From: Trichosphaerium sp. ATCC 40318
Lineage: Eukaryota > Discosea > Flabellinia > Trichosidae
NCBI GenBank assembly: GCA_038496445.1
Contig: JALMLS010000538.1
Coordinates: 1 to 64,000, forward strand
Length of the DNA: 64,000 nt
Direction of reading: 5' to 3'
In this document: positions 36,209 through 46,627 of the stretch, piece after piece
Numbering within the stretch: the first letter of the stretch is position 1
How the letters are laid out: each line of letters begins with the position of its first letter
Made by a program: the position numbers and the translations under genes
Notes under the pieces: model-generated
What the model was told of the DNA's origin: nothing
Seen by the model: only the letters and a program-made list of their open reading frames with translations
The model's database searches: none

Positions 36209-36865
36209 ATGACTTCTACAATACCACTCACTGCGAATGAGCGTACTTGCATGCTATTGAACCTACCAGTTGAAGTTCTACTAATTCTTGGTGATATTGA
36301 CGCTGAAATCTTTGTTCTATGGCCTCTGCTATGCGCTAGGACTGCTGTAACATCCAGATACGACGCCGATTTTAATAAACATGGAAGGTTCAAAAAATGG
36401 CATTTCACAAACTGCAGACCCAGGAAACTAAAGTTTGCTTGGAATGCAAAGGGTAGTAAGGTGCTATCAAACCACTTCAAGTTGAAACGCCATTACCTCA
36501 AGGAAAACGTTAGATTTGAGCATGGAAAGAAGGACGGAGAGTATAAACTTTGGCACGTGAATGGACGGTTAATGGTTCATGGTTTTTGGAAAAATGATGT
36601 CCGAGAAGGCGATTTTAAGACTTGGTACAGTGATGGCAAAATTCATCGGCATTATCATTTTAAAGGTGGACGTAAACATGGTGAGTGTAAAACATGGACA
36701 GAGGATGGTGCAATAGAGATATTCAAATGGAAAAACGGAGTCAAACAAGTTGCGTTTGGCAATGATGGCAACTTAATGTTTACCTCTGAAGAAGCATCAC
36801 GCACATTTATTCACACTATTACATCCCAGCATCAACGCGGTTATTATTCTCCATGGAAGCCGTAG
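36209..36865 (+). CDS. F-box-like protein with YwqK (MORN_2) repeats, copy 2
   Basis: Intronless ORF of 218 residues starting MTSTIPLTANERTCMLLNLP. The N-terminal third (LPVEVLLILGDIDAEIFVLW, PLLCARTAVTSRY, GRFKKWH) aligns with the F-box-like part of the gene 277 bp upstream. Shared spacing includes LP.E...I...D.EI...WPL.C......SR. About five repeats follow, e.g. FEHGKKDGEYKLWHVNGRLM, KNDVREGDFKTWYSDGKIHR and KGGRKHGECKTWTEDGAIEI. It is a tandem paralogue of copy 1 that has lost, or never had, the intron. The last 30 residues carry no repeat. Function inferred only: substrate-binding arm of an SCF-type ligase. Confidence 0.78.
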   Translation: MTSTIPLTANERTCMLLNLPVEVLLILGDIDAEIFVLWPLLCARTAVTSRYDADFNKHGRFKKWHFTNCRPRKLKFAWNAKGSKVLSNHFKLKRHYLKENVRFEHGKKDGEYKLWHVNGRLMVHGFWKNDVREGDFKTWYSDGKIHRHYHFKGGRKHGECKTWTEDGAIEIFKWKNGVKQVAFGNDGNLMFTSEEASRTFIHTITSQHQRGYYSPWKP

Positions 36866-36982
36866 GAGTATGAACATCACGTGATCTAGTATCGCAGATA
36901 TTATTTAGCCGGTCCGGAAATGTAGTGACACTTTTTCGTTAGGCTTAAGCCTCAATTCACCACTTATTTATCATCATTAAAC

Positions 36983-37781
36983 ATGTTGAAGCTTGTCCTT
37001 ATCTGTTCTCTTATTATTGCTGTAGCCGCTGTCGGTTTTAAAAACGATCCGTGTAACGGGTATGGTCTTTTGTTTCTCTTGTTTTGACAACCCACGTGTT
37101 TAGTTTAAATTTAAAATTAACTCTAATTTAGAGGCGCTTGTACCGTACAGTTCAAATCTATGCGTTTCGCTGGTTCTGTGCTTACCGCAGAGATTGAAAA
37201 TACTGGATCTTCTCCTATTGATGCTGGAAATTTAGTAATGGAAACTGAAGGATACGGTGAGCAATCTTTTTCCGAAAAAAACCGAAAATAATAAATGTTT
37301 TTTAGGATGTATTGTTTTCTTGTGTATGTGGGGTGAGGGTCCTACACTTGATGACCCTACATGTTCTTGGCCTGGTATGAAGTACGTTACGACTTTTCAT
37401 TCGAAATTTTTTCCGAAGCAGGCTTTTGGCCCTTTTTTGATACAGCGCAAACTTTGATTAATTATTCTTCTCTAGCTGCCAAAACGGTAACCTCATCAAC
37501 GGTGGTGAGACCAAAGTAGTCACCATGGACTTTGAAGAAGCTCTAGAAGAAGCAAAACAAACTACAGGGTGTTGTGTATGTGCTCTGAATGTTTCTGCAC
37601 TTTATTTTTTCCAAAGCTTAACTTTCTTTTGTAGTCTGTAGATAGAAGCTGTAACGCAACTCCTGGAGAAGCTGGATGCATGTTGAGAGGATTAGCTACA
37701 TTCTCTAACGGTGGTGGAGACTACGCAAAAGTATTCGTTGAGTTTACATGTGACTTGAGCTCCAACGAGTGTACTGTCTAA
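36983..37781 (+). CDS. Small secreted cysteine-rich protein, unknown
   Basis: Starts MLKLVLICSLIIAVAAVGFK, a clear signal peptide. Five exons joined at GT-AG sites give a mature domain: DPCNGGACTVQFKSMRFAGS, LTAEIENTGSSPIDAGNLVM, GCIVFLCMWGEGPTLDDPTC, GCQNGNLINGGETKVVTMDF, TTGCC then SVDRSCNATPGEAGCMLRGL, ending CDLSSNECTV. About a dozen Cys suggest a disulfide-stabilised beta fold outside the cell or in endolysosomes. It slightly resembles lipid- or carbohydrate-binding secreted domains, but no diagnostic motif is present, so I give no function. Confidence 0.75.
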
Positions 37782-37875
37782 AAGCTTTGCGAAAAAAATA
37801 AACGAAAGTTTGTGAAAAAAAAATAACAATTTTAATCTTTCTCTTTGAACAGCGCAGTTGAGGGTCAGGTAATAA

Positions 37876-38474
37876 TTAGTCAAGTATTACTACACCATCA
37901 TCTACAATGTTTGTGACATCCTCTGGTTTTTTACTTTCTCCACCACGTGCCATGTCTAATTTTATGATTTTTTTCTTATCTTCTAATGCATCGTGTTGTG
38001 TATCAAATACGCTCAGTTGTTTGTTCACGTTTATGTTACCAATGGTCATCTGTACCTCCCGTGAATTTTCTGGTTTATGTAAACGGAAAATACGCAAAGC
38101 TCCTTCGAAGTACGGTATCGTTTTTGCGTGTTGAAACGTGTGGTAATACAGCATGGCAATATTGTTGTAGATAAGTCCAAGATTCTGATGATTACGTCCA
38201 TAAAGCTTCACAGTGAGTGCTTTGATATCAATGTACGCCTGAAGGGCCTTGGTATCTCGTTTTAAGTTCTTTAGAACCTACAGTTTTTCGGTTAATAACG
38301 CCTAACGGCTTGTAGTCTTTGACAAACCTCAATATACTCAAGTTGAGCGTTCCAATACTCTGTGCTGTCTTTACCATGCTTTTGGATTGCATCCTCAACT
38401 ATTTGGGCTGCTATTGGTTCTGCTTTTTCAAAATCCCTTTGTTGGAAAGCAGCAATAAGTGCAGATCTGTCCAT
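37876..38474 (-). CDS. TPR-repeat protein (kinesin-light-chain-like repeats)
   Basis: Two exons. The first starts MDRSALIAAFQQRDFEKAEP and ends near ...LEYIEVCQRLQA. The second holds LKNLKRDTKALQAYIDIKAL, LYGRNHQNLGLIYNNIAMLY and FQHAKTIPYFEGALRIFRLH, which have the G/N/Y and A spacing of TPR motifs of the kinesin-light-chain type. The C-terminal 55 residues are charged and non-repetitive, ending DVTNIVDDGVVILD. TPRs form a helical scaffold for protein partners, and no partner can be named. At about 170 residues it is short. It is divergent from the SAM-CRIB gene, 211 bp away. Confidence 0.72.
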
Positions 38475-38685
38475 GGTGTTTGCGGTGTAAGTGTACTGAG
38501 TTTAAGGCTGGTACTTTTCTCTGAAAGCCTGTAAACTACCTGTTGGGCTATACTGCTACGCGTGACGAGCACAACAAACTATCTGGCTTAATACCTTCTT
38601 TTTTTGCCAAACTCAGTATACACCTCCAATCTCGCTGTAGGTTATCACTAGGTTGGATTTTTCGCTATATACCCTCTGTACTATT

Positions 38686-40592
38686 ATGGCGGGTACGTTA
38701 TTTACTTTATACTCTTGTTTTAACAATGTACAGAGGAACATCCATCCACACTGGACGTTAAAGGCGTTAGCAAATGGTTGCAAGCAAAAGGATTCGAGTC
38801 CATTATTGCAGCGTTTGAAGAGGAGGAAATAGATGGAGAGGCGTTATTTGAGATGAATAACGAGTTTCTAAAGGAAATGGGCTTAAAAATCGGACAACGA
38901 GCAAAATTATTAAAACTCCTTAAATTATACAACGAGGACGGTACGAACGAAAACTATATTAGAATCAAGCGACTAAATCGGATACTAGGTGTCGTAAAAC
39001 AAGCGAAAGCGCCTACACCGCTCCCAAGGCCAGCAGAACTCACACAAAAGCCAACGGGACGCGCTCCAGCTAAAGCTGGAGATAGAAAATCATCTATGTC
39101 AGCAAAACGTCCAAACATGCCACCACGAGTAAGTAACAATTCCAATACCATGATCTTTGTATTTAACACTTATTTTCTTTTTCAGGCAGCTCCAAAACGG
39201 CCTCTTACGTCACCTCGAACGAGACCTAAGCGTCCAGTTAGCGTGACACCAAAACCACCTGTACAACAAGTAACCACTGCATCAACTGACACATCCGATA
39301 ATACAACAGACGATCAACCTGCTGTGCCTGCACCAACTGAAAAACCGCCTCCTCCACAGGTAGAAACACTAGACCTAGCCCCAGACGTGGCGCCAACAGA
39401 AGCTGGCTCTGCAGCTACTAGTGAAGCAAGTGAGAAGCCTTCTTGTACGTTGGTATTTGTGAAAGGAGTTATTTATTCTGATTTGTTTCTTTTTTTTTTT
39501 AGCTTCTCGTAGTTCAGGTAATAGTGGTGGTGTTTTAGTACGTTTTAAACGTTGGTTAAGTAAAACCACTTCACAAGAGGATAGTCTTGTGTTATCAGGT
39601 CCTACTGGATTTGTTCATAAAACACATGTTGGATTTAATACAGAAACTAGCATGTTTGATGTACGAGAAGTTTTTCTTTTTTTTTTTTGCTTTTTGTGGC
39701 TTAGCAAACGTCTATGTGACTGATTCAATATTTTATGTCGTTTATTTATTGTGTAGGTTAAAGATATTCCACCAGAGTGGAAAGATTTATTCAAGCGTGT
39801 TGGTAAGGAAGACCCTATAGAAAAACTTTTATTTCTTTTTCAAATGTTTTTTTGTTTTATTAAAGTTTATGTTCTTTACTAGGTATTAAGCCAAGTGATC
39901 TCCGAAACGAGAAAGTAGCACCACTTATATTTTCTGAGATTGAAAAAACAGACTTCCAAGCAGAAGAGGAAGATGAAGAAGAAACAGAAGGTAAGTATCA
40001 CGCTTCATCAAAAAACAAACAAAAAAAAACAATCCAACTAAAAAAAAATAAAACAGAAGGAGATAAATCTGATTCAGATAGTAAAGAAACCTCCCCTTTA
40101 CCCAAAACACCGTAAGCAATATACCAACAATGAACTCTAACGGTTAAAAAGTGAGAAAAAGGTAAACACAACCCAGAAGCCGCCACCGCCTACGCCACCT
40201 GCCAGTCAAAACCGCGGCCAGCAGTACGTGTTTCTCACTATTATACATTTCTTTTTAAGCCATTTTCTTGAAATCTTGAAAAAAAAAAAAAGAAAACGTC
40301 TTGTTAAAGGTTTTCTTTGCTTGTCTGCGCATTTTGTGTTGCTTATGGTTTTTTAATTTTGTTACCCTTCTTGTTAACCATTGACCAACTCGTTGTTGAT
40401 AGGTTTGCTGCACAACTAGCGGCACAAAGCGGCCGTTTACAACATGTAAAAGAAGATGAGAAAAACCAAAAGAACACAACAACACCAGGATCACTTGAAC
40501 ATCGTTTACAACAAGCAATGGCAAAATACAGAAAAGCTGTAGATGGTCAAGATCACGTAGATGATGAAGATGATGAGGATTGGGACGATTAA
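38686..40592 (+). CDS. SAM-CRIB-proline-rich-VCA protein, a WASP-like actin nucleation-promoting factor
   Basis: A 7-nt first exon (38686-38692, ATGGCGG) joins 38734 to read MAEEHPSTLDVKGVSKWLQ. A SAM domain covers residues about 8-70 (AFEEEEIDGEALFEMNNEFL, LKIGQRAKLLKLLKLY). After a Pro/Lys-rich linker comes a canonical CRIB/PBD, LSGPTGFVHKTHVGFNTETS and MFDVKDIPPEWKDLFKRVGI. Next are acidic stretches and PPPTPP. The C-terminal exon has a WH2-like piece (FAAQLAAQSGRLQHV), a WASP-central-like helix (LEHRLQQAMAKYRKAVDG) and an acidic end with the expected Trp (DDEDDEDWDD). CRIB binds Rac/Cdc42-GTP and VCA activates Arp2/3. There is no WH1/EVH1 domain; SAM takes its place. Confidence 0.82.
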
Positions 40593-41455
40593 ACTAGAAC
40601 AGAAAAACCAACAAAAAAAAAAAGAAGTCTGACCTTCCTTTATCTTATTTCTTTCCAAAAGTTTGTTCACAAACTCTTTTGGTTTTCTTTTAAATCTTTT
40701 TATGTGTTAAATAAAAGTTAAAATATAAGCCGTTAATTTGCTTGATTGATCTTGATTAATAAGAATAAAATAGGAAATTGATAGCATTCACAAAATTGCA
40801 AGCAAGTGTAACCGCTTTCACAAAGGCAATTCAAAACTACTTGGACATTTAAACACCACAATATTCACTGCAACTCTACCGTTCTTCAAATGGTACCAAA
40901 AAATACAGTCCGCAGCAATTTTTCTCCATGATTGACCAAGCTGGCTTTGCTTCCATTTTTGATTTTTTTTTCAAAAAACAATATTGAAGGCTTTGGACCC
41001 ACATATGTACAACGTTGACATTTACAGTGACTGGGGATATACAAAACACTACCACATGTGGGTCATGGAAAAGCACAAACAGAAACTTTTATTTGAACAA
41101 AATTCGAAGAATCTTTTTTGGTATTTTATTCAAAACTGCAAATATTCGTATTTTGAGAACGTTATGCAACTCTAAAATACCCATGGCAGTGCTTTAAACA
41201 ACCGTTAGAGCTACTTTCATATTCAATCCATAGGCAAGTCTCGTTCAGAGTAACAATTACTGCCATGCAATGAGTGATGTTTATTAAACTACAAAGAACT
41301 TACAAACGCTTAGCAATTAGGTAAAACGCCACACATAACTGTGAAATGATCACTTTCTATTGGCATAAAGAAATTAACTGCGATTGATTTAATACAGAAT
41401 GACAAGAAATGTTCAACACAAATCTACAGGTATTAAAGTTAGTATTTCAGAAGTA
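40593..41455. other. Intergenic spacer between convergent genes
   Basis: About 860 bp between the 3' ends of the SAM-CRIB and protease genes. A 64-codon plus frame at 40984-41175 has no ATG start or homology that I can see. It is bracketed by an imperfect 12-bp inverted repeat (40996-41007 and 41053-41064). Otherwise nothing is recognised. Confidence 0.5.
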
Positions 41456-42639
41456 CTACCAACAAAAAATGTGTACTCTTGTTCCTCCGCTGACTAAAGC
41501 ACGAATTTCTTTCTTTGTGTTAAATACTGGTCCGCCAGAGTTTCCCTAAACAATAAGTGAGATTAAAAACCAAAAAAACAGGTGACTTGCAGAGTTCAGT
41601 GAAGTATCTTCGCTATAATATAAATGGAGAGGAGAGTGTTTACTGATAGTACCAGAAGTGACATACTGATAGCCACTACCATCCGATGGATAACCAAGAG
41701 TTAATATCGTAGTACCAGTGCCCCAACGCCCTGTTTGAAAACCATAATGACCGTTCTCTTAACTTAAAGTAAGGTGCTAAATTAGAAAAAAAAGGTAATA
41801 CGTACGAAAGTCGTTATCCACCTCTATGATACCCCAATCATCCTCGTTTGCTCCATCATCCGCCCACTCATGTGAAACCCACATATTGTGAACTAGCTCT
41901 CGCCCATAAGGTTCTGTGTTTCCGTCTCTTCCTGCCACAACATACGTTGAATCAGTCTCTACATGTAGTTACTACAAGCAAACAGTTTCATAAAACGCAC
42001 GCCAGTCATGCCAACTTCCTCCATCACCCTCATGTAAACAATGTCCAGCTGTCAATACGTATTTGGGGCCAACAACAACACCAGAACAAATGTGATTGGG
42101 AAATTGTATCTACAACAATTAACGTGACAACATAGAACAATATTGCGATTAAAGTACGTACAAATACAACGTTCTTATTTAAAAAATCTGCTGTCGTATC
42201 TGGTATTCTTGATCTCGTACCAAGTAAGTGTCTCTTAACATCGTTCTCAGTAAACGCTGATTCTTCTGGAACAGTTTCTCGCTTTTTTCTCCTTTCAAGT
42301 CGTTGTTTTTGCTTTTGAAAAGTTGTTGGATCGAAATCAACTTTGTATTCTTGACCATCACGTGTGATTCCCAAAAGACCCTTTGGTGGTTGTTTCTTAC
42401 CTCTATGCCTCCTCTAAAGAATAAAAGTATAAAAAATCACGTGGGTTGTGGTTTTAAAGTTTGCGTACGAGTTTTAGTGTTGGTGGTGAATACTTGTTGG
42501 TGAAGTGAGCTTTGCCAAGCATACGTATGTTCGCATTGCGTAAAAGTCTGTTCTTTCGAAGCTCTTTGATAAACTCTTGTCTGGATTCAGTAGATACTAC
42601 TAAAGCAAAGAGAAGTAACAGTAAGAGATGCTTTAACAT
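41456..42639 (-). CDS. Secreted trypsin-like serine protease (V8/glutamyl-endopeptidase-like)
   Basis: Start chosen at 42639 (MLKHLLLLLLFALVVST, a clean signal peptide). A longer frame begins 15 codons upstream with a Lys-rich leader. A long basic pro-region follows (YSPPTLKLV, HRGKKQPPKGLLGITRDGQE, QKQRLERRKKRE). The catalytic domain has the three charge-relay residues: His in VGPKYVLTAGHCLHEGDG, Asp in ANEDDWGIIEVD, and Ser in GNSGGPVFNTKKEIRALVSG. The compact domain and short end (TRVHIFCW) resemble bacterial-type V8 or Trypsin_2 proteases. The KKRE site may allow propeptide removal. About six introns, some carrying ATCACGTG. Likely a digestive or extracellular enzyme. Confidence 0.88.
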
Positions 42640-43174
42640 GTTGCGAGTACTCAGTTTTTTGGTTGTTTTTGGTTTGTGTTTCATTTTGTTATCGTCATGT
42701 CCTTGTCATTTCCCTAACGAATGGCAAGGCTCATTCATTGCGAACACGCGAGTTTAAAGCGATTTTAAACATGCCTACAGCAGAACAAAACAATATGTAC
42801 ACATGATAAAAACATTTACAGATCACATCGTTTAAATTCTTCACTTTGTTTTTGCCCCTTGAAAGTACTGTTTTTATGAGATAAATAAAATTCAAGGACT
42901 CCCTTAGGGAAAAAAGTAGAGAATTTGAACGATGTGAATTGTAAAATCTTATGTGAACTAAAACTAGCAATATTATAAAACGAAACAATATGTGTAAATT
43001 GCTTGTTAGCGCGTCCTTGAGGCCAAGTATAAATTCACACTTTATTTCGCTAGTACGTAAAAAATTGTCCGCAAGTCATACAGTAAATAGCTTGTTATCG
43101 AAGATGTATCTTCTATGTTTATTACTACAAAATTTGCGAAGGGTACTGGACCAAATACCAAACAAACTAGGCGA
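42640..43174. other. Intergenic spacer
   Basis: Upstream of the protease gene. Short plus- and minus-strand frames (42731-42988, 42990-43178) have no support. AT-rich and otherwise featureless. Confidence 0.5.
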
Positions 43175-43960
43175 CTAAACTAGTCTGATGTAGTTCATTG
43201 TGTAGGAGAGGAAACAGCTTCTAGCTTTGCCATTGCTCAATGAAACGCGTACTATACCAACGCACGCCCATTCCAAAACACCACAATCGTGTCGCTGTTT
43301 GCTAGGAGCTAGAGAAGTATGTGGGAAAATAGAGTTCGGGTTTTGAAATGAGGCAACTAGTTGGAATACTACAATGTCACTACTTCCTGTTAGTACTGAA
43401 ACATTGTAGATGTATCACATAACGTGTAATAACAGCCGCAAAGTCTGTAATGTGAACAAAATCACGTGATAAAAAAAGTTGAACAGGCCTTGCCTTTTAT
43501 AAAAACAGTATTTTCATTGTAGGATTTAAATGCCTCGAACTTTGCCTAACTTCTCATTGCAACATTACTCGTGTAGTTGCTCACTGCTAAATACGAGAAA
43601 ATAACACGACAACAGATCGAAAGGGTAATGTAGTCGTCACTTGAACAGCCTAAACTGCGAAGGCTATTTAGTCAATGTTTTTCATCATTAAAAAAACTCG
43701 AGCCTTCAACAACTGCCACAGCATATCGTTATGCGTATGGTAGCAAAGTATCCGGTTTGAAGCTTGTGCATGATAGCCAACGCACCTACAATTAAGATTT
43801 AGTGTTAATCGTATCGCCAGTGCGCTTGTTCGATGACGAAATCGTCGTTTGATCCGAGGTATTTCCTTGTTTTCTTTTTCTCTCCAAAACCACCTCAAAA
43901 CCCTGCAAATACTTACAATACGCGTAGATAACGTTTTACATTACATGTCATCGGTTCTTT
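43175..43960 (-). CDS. Possible unrecognised multi-exon gene
   Basis: The last exon would be 43175-43395, preceded by a TTTCAG acceptor. It is open for 73 codons and includes FQLVASFQNPNSIFPHTSLA, RHDCGVLEWACVGIVRVSLS and KARSCFLSY. Upstream minus-strand frames such as GCAGTTTAG-bounded AVQVTTTLPFRSVVVLF (about 43600-43650) and GFEVVLERKRKQGNTSDQTT (about 43830-43890) could be further exons after an ATG near 43945 (MTCNVKRYLR). I could not assemble a continuous frame with normal introns and I recognise no family. This may be chance or a decayed gene. Confidence 0.25.
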
Positions 43961-44708
43961 GACTTTTAGCGTTGTTTAGCACTAAACAAATACCTCAACC
44001 TCACACTAATGGGTACGTTAACTCGGCTGCGCTACTTTTCCTTGAGAGCAATAAAAACCTACAAAAAAAAACGACAATGATTACCAACAGTCCACGAACT
44101 CTGAATGCCTGCACAGCAACGAGTGGTTTACTGCTCACCTTTTGATCTCAATATACAAACAAATGAAACTTCGAACAAAAAACTAAATTACAATTTCGAA
44201 AACAACGCAATTACATTTGTTCTTACGTTATTATCGTAGATACGCCGTCTATCCTACCTACTCGATGTCAACACTCCACTGCATTATGCACTGCCAGACA
44301 AACAAGTAACCTTGCTATCGAGCAGATCATTCATCGATGATTTGTTTTTTGGTCGATCTTAGCATTTTTATGCTTTGCTTTGACCCTACTTGCTCTCTTA
44401 TGACAAGTTCCTTTATTTCAGGGCTCTATGGGAATATAACCTTTCCGATGGAGCTTAGTGATAAAGATACGAACGCTTGGTTATGTTTTTTTATTGAGTT
44501 TCGTCTGGACATATTTTTCGAAAGAAAATAAACATCTTGTGCTCGTTTCCTGTCTCAACGTAGGAGCTGCGCTCATTCGCACTTGTGCTGCTGTACATGT
44601 TGATGATATTCGTCCAAATTAGAACAAGTTTTGTGGTTTTATCTATTTACAGTTGTTGCTTGTACCATCGTTAACTTGGCCTCGTGGGTCGATTAGGGTT
44701 TGTGCGTG
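43961..44708. other. Gene-poor spacer
   Basis: No supported gene. A 64-codon plus ORF (44337-44531) starting MICFLVDLSIFMLCFDPTCS has a hydrophobic beginning but no other evidence. Confidence 0.45.
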
Positions 44709-45030
44709 TCAACCTGTTCGTGGCTTCTTGGTTTTTTGTTGAGACAGTAAATTATCTTGTAAAAGTGCTTCTAAATGTATAGGATCTACTCTTCCAAGCG
44801 ATTCTAGTGTGTTGATTGTTTGTTCGCTGCGTTCAAACTCTTTTTTCAATTGATGCTTTGTCAATAGCATTGAATTAAACTCAAATGCTATGATATCTCA
44901 TTAAAAATAATAATGGTAACGTTATTGTACCTTCTCTGACGTTTTGTTGATATCTTTTGCGTATTTTAGGTGGTAATTGCTTCCCTACGCGTGCATAACG
45001 CCTGTACAGTGCATGAACAGCTGTAGCCAT
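44709..45030 (-). CDS. LYR-motif mitochondrial protein (LYRM family)
   Basis: Two exons, 44931-45030 and 44709-44887, with a 43-nt GTAC...TAG intron, give 92 residues. It starts MATAVHALYRRYARVGKQLP, with the tripeptide LYR followed by the basic helix PPKIRKRYQQNVREAFEFNS. That is the LYR signature, including the downstream Phe. LYR proteins are small helical mitochondrial factors that bind acyl-carrier protein and assist Fe-S transfer or respiratory-complex assembly. Which one this is cannot be told. The C-terminus is charged (FERSEQTINTLESLGRVDPL). It is head-to-head with the hydrolase gene, only 65 bp between starts. Confidence 0.8.
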
Positions 45031-45095
45031 CTGAGTTTAACAACTAAATTTCAGAGCAAGTCAAACTGTATAAGGCACTCTTACAACCTCCCCAG
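45031..45095. promoter_or_regulatory. Very short bidirectional promoter
   Basis: Only 65 bp separate the ATG of the LYR gene from the ATG of the alpha/beta-hydrolase, so both promoters and both 5' UTRs must fit here or overlap the coding sequences. Confidence 0.6.
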
Positions 45096-46234
45096 ATGGA
45101 TAAAGAGGCTCTTGCATCGAAAGCACAGCACCTACAAAAAGAACTAAGCAATGTGGGTAGACGCCGATTATTTTTTGGTTTTAAGAGCCTGGGGATAATC
45201 GCAGCTGTTGCTAGTTTACCTATAGCGGTTTACACGTATCTTAAACTTCATGATCCTACAAACACGTTTAAAGGCACAGAACTACCACTAGTAAATCTAG
45301 AAGACTTGAGAAAGGTATCATACAGTGATGCAGGCCCGTCAAACGGATTTCCTGTATTTGCGTTCCATGGCTCTGGCGCACGCTTTGATCTTGATCTATT
45401 TGGATCAAATAAACTACCTAACTCATTAAAATCAAAAAACGTAAGGCTCATATCGCTCGATCGACCTGGTTACGCAAGAAGCTCCAAAAAGCCTGGATTT
45501 ACCCCGTTCTCATACTCAGAAGATGTACTGGAAATAGCTAACAAATTACAAATTGAAAAGTTTTCAATTTTGGGAATCGGTTCAGGAGGCCTCTATGCGC
45601 TTGGATGCGCTTCCAAAATACCACCAGAGCGCCTTAAGAATATTGCTGTAGTAGCTGGCACTGGATACAGTACATGGCCTGGTGCTCCAGAAGGAGATAG
45701 CTTTACACGTAACGCTGTACTCTACGCGCCTCCAGTGGCTGAGAGCTTGATGCTGTTGCTACGTGATCGTCTTTTTAGTAACCCAGCCGCAATACGTAAA
45801 TCTCTCATTTCTGGTTCTCCTAGTGATGCTGAATTACTTCGCAATATACCTGTAGATCCAAAGCTAACCATAGAAGGACTTAGGTAAGTCATTTAAACCT
45901 CTGACAGCTGAAAAACTTAGTGTTTTTTTCTTTTTCGTTATTCTCACCTTCTCTCAAAACTAACCTTATTAGACCTGGTGTACATGGTCTATTACAAGAT
46001 ATGAAGAACCAGTATACACCACAGAGAGATTTCGAGCTCTCTTCTATCACAAGACATGTTTCAATTTTTCACGGAAGAGACGATAATTCAAGTCCTTTGT
46101 CTTGGGCTTATTATTTTGACAAAAATCTACAAAATAGTTCATTACATATAACCAATGAAGGACATTTATCAACATTTTATAATAACTTTGATGATATTAT
46201 AGAGTCTTTGGTAGACAACAACGAAGAAAAATGA
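45096..46234 (+). CDS. Membrane-anchored alpha/beta-hydrolase
   Basis: Two exons joined after ...LTIEGLR. Residues about 25-48 (RRLFFGFKSLGIIAAVASLP) form a basic-flanked TM or signal anchor. The hydrolase core follows: VFAFHGSGARFDLDLFG (oxyanion HG), VRLISLDRPGYARSSKKPGF, and ILGIGSGGLYALGCASKIP with the nucleophile Ser in GIGSGG. The Asp candidate is in HGRDDNSSPLSW and the His in NEGHLSTFY. All three triad positions are therefore present. The cap helices are short. Substrate unknown; an ester or lipid is most likely. It is divergent from, and probably co-expressed with, the LYR gene. Confidence 0.85.
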
Positions 46235-46627
46235 ACAAGAAAAAAAAAGTGTCTTTTTGAACAAAATAAAATATTTAGAATAGAATACAATTCTGCTGGT
46301 TTGTTTCATCGAATTATGCCGGTTACATACGCCAACACAACATGGTTGAAGTTATTCGCTCCACCATGATTATTCCGTTATGACATGGCCATGAAATAGT
46401 TAACAAAAAGCCAAATGACAATAGTTCTTTGAACAGCTCTGAGCATGAAAAACCGGTAGTGTTACATACTCCAAGTGAAGCACACAAGTTCTTGAATATT
46501 GCTGGTCAATAACTAGCAATCGTGTAGTCGTTTCTCAATTGTGTAAGGAGCCACATGGTTTCTTTTGTGACAATGCGATAAATGTTGACAATGAAATAAA
46601 ATTACAAATCAGTGTTTATTGATAACA
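46235..46627. other. Intergenic spacer between convergent genes
   Basis: Between two facing 3' ends. It holds AATAAA-like signals (near 46265 and 46596) but no gene. Confidence 0.6.
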
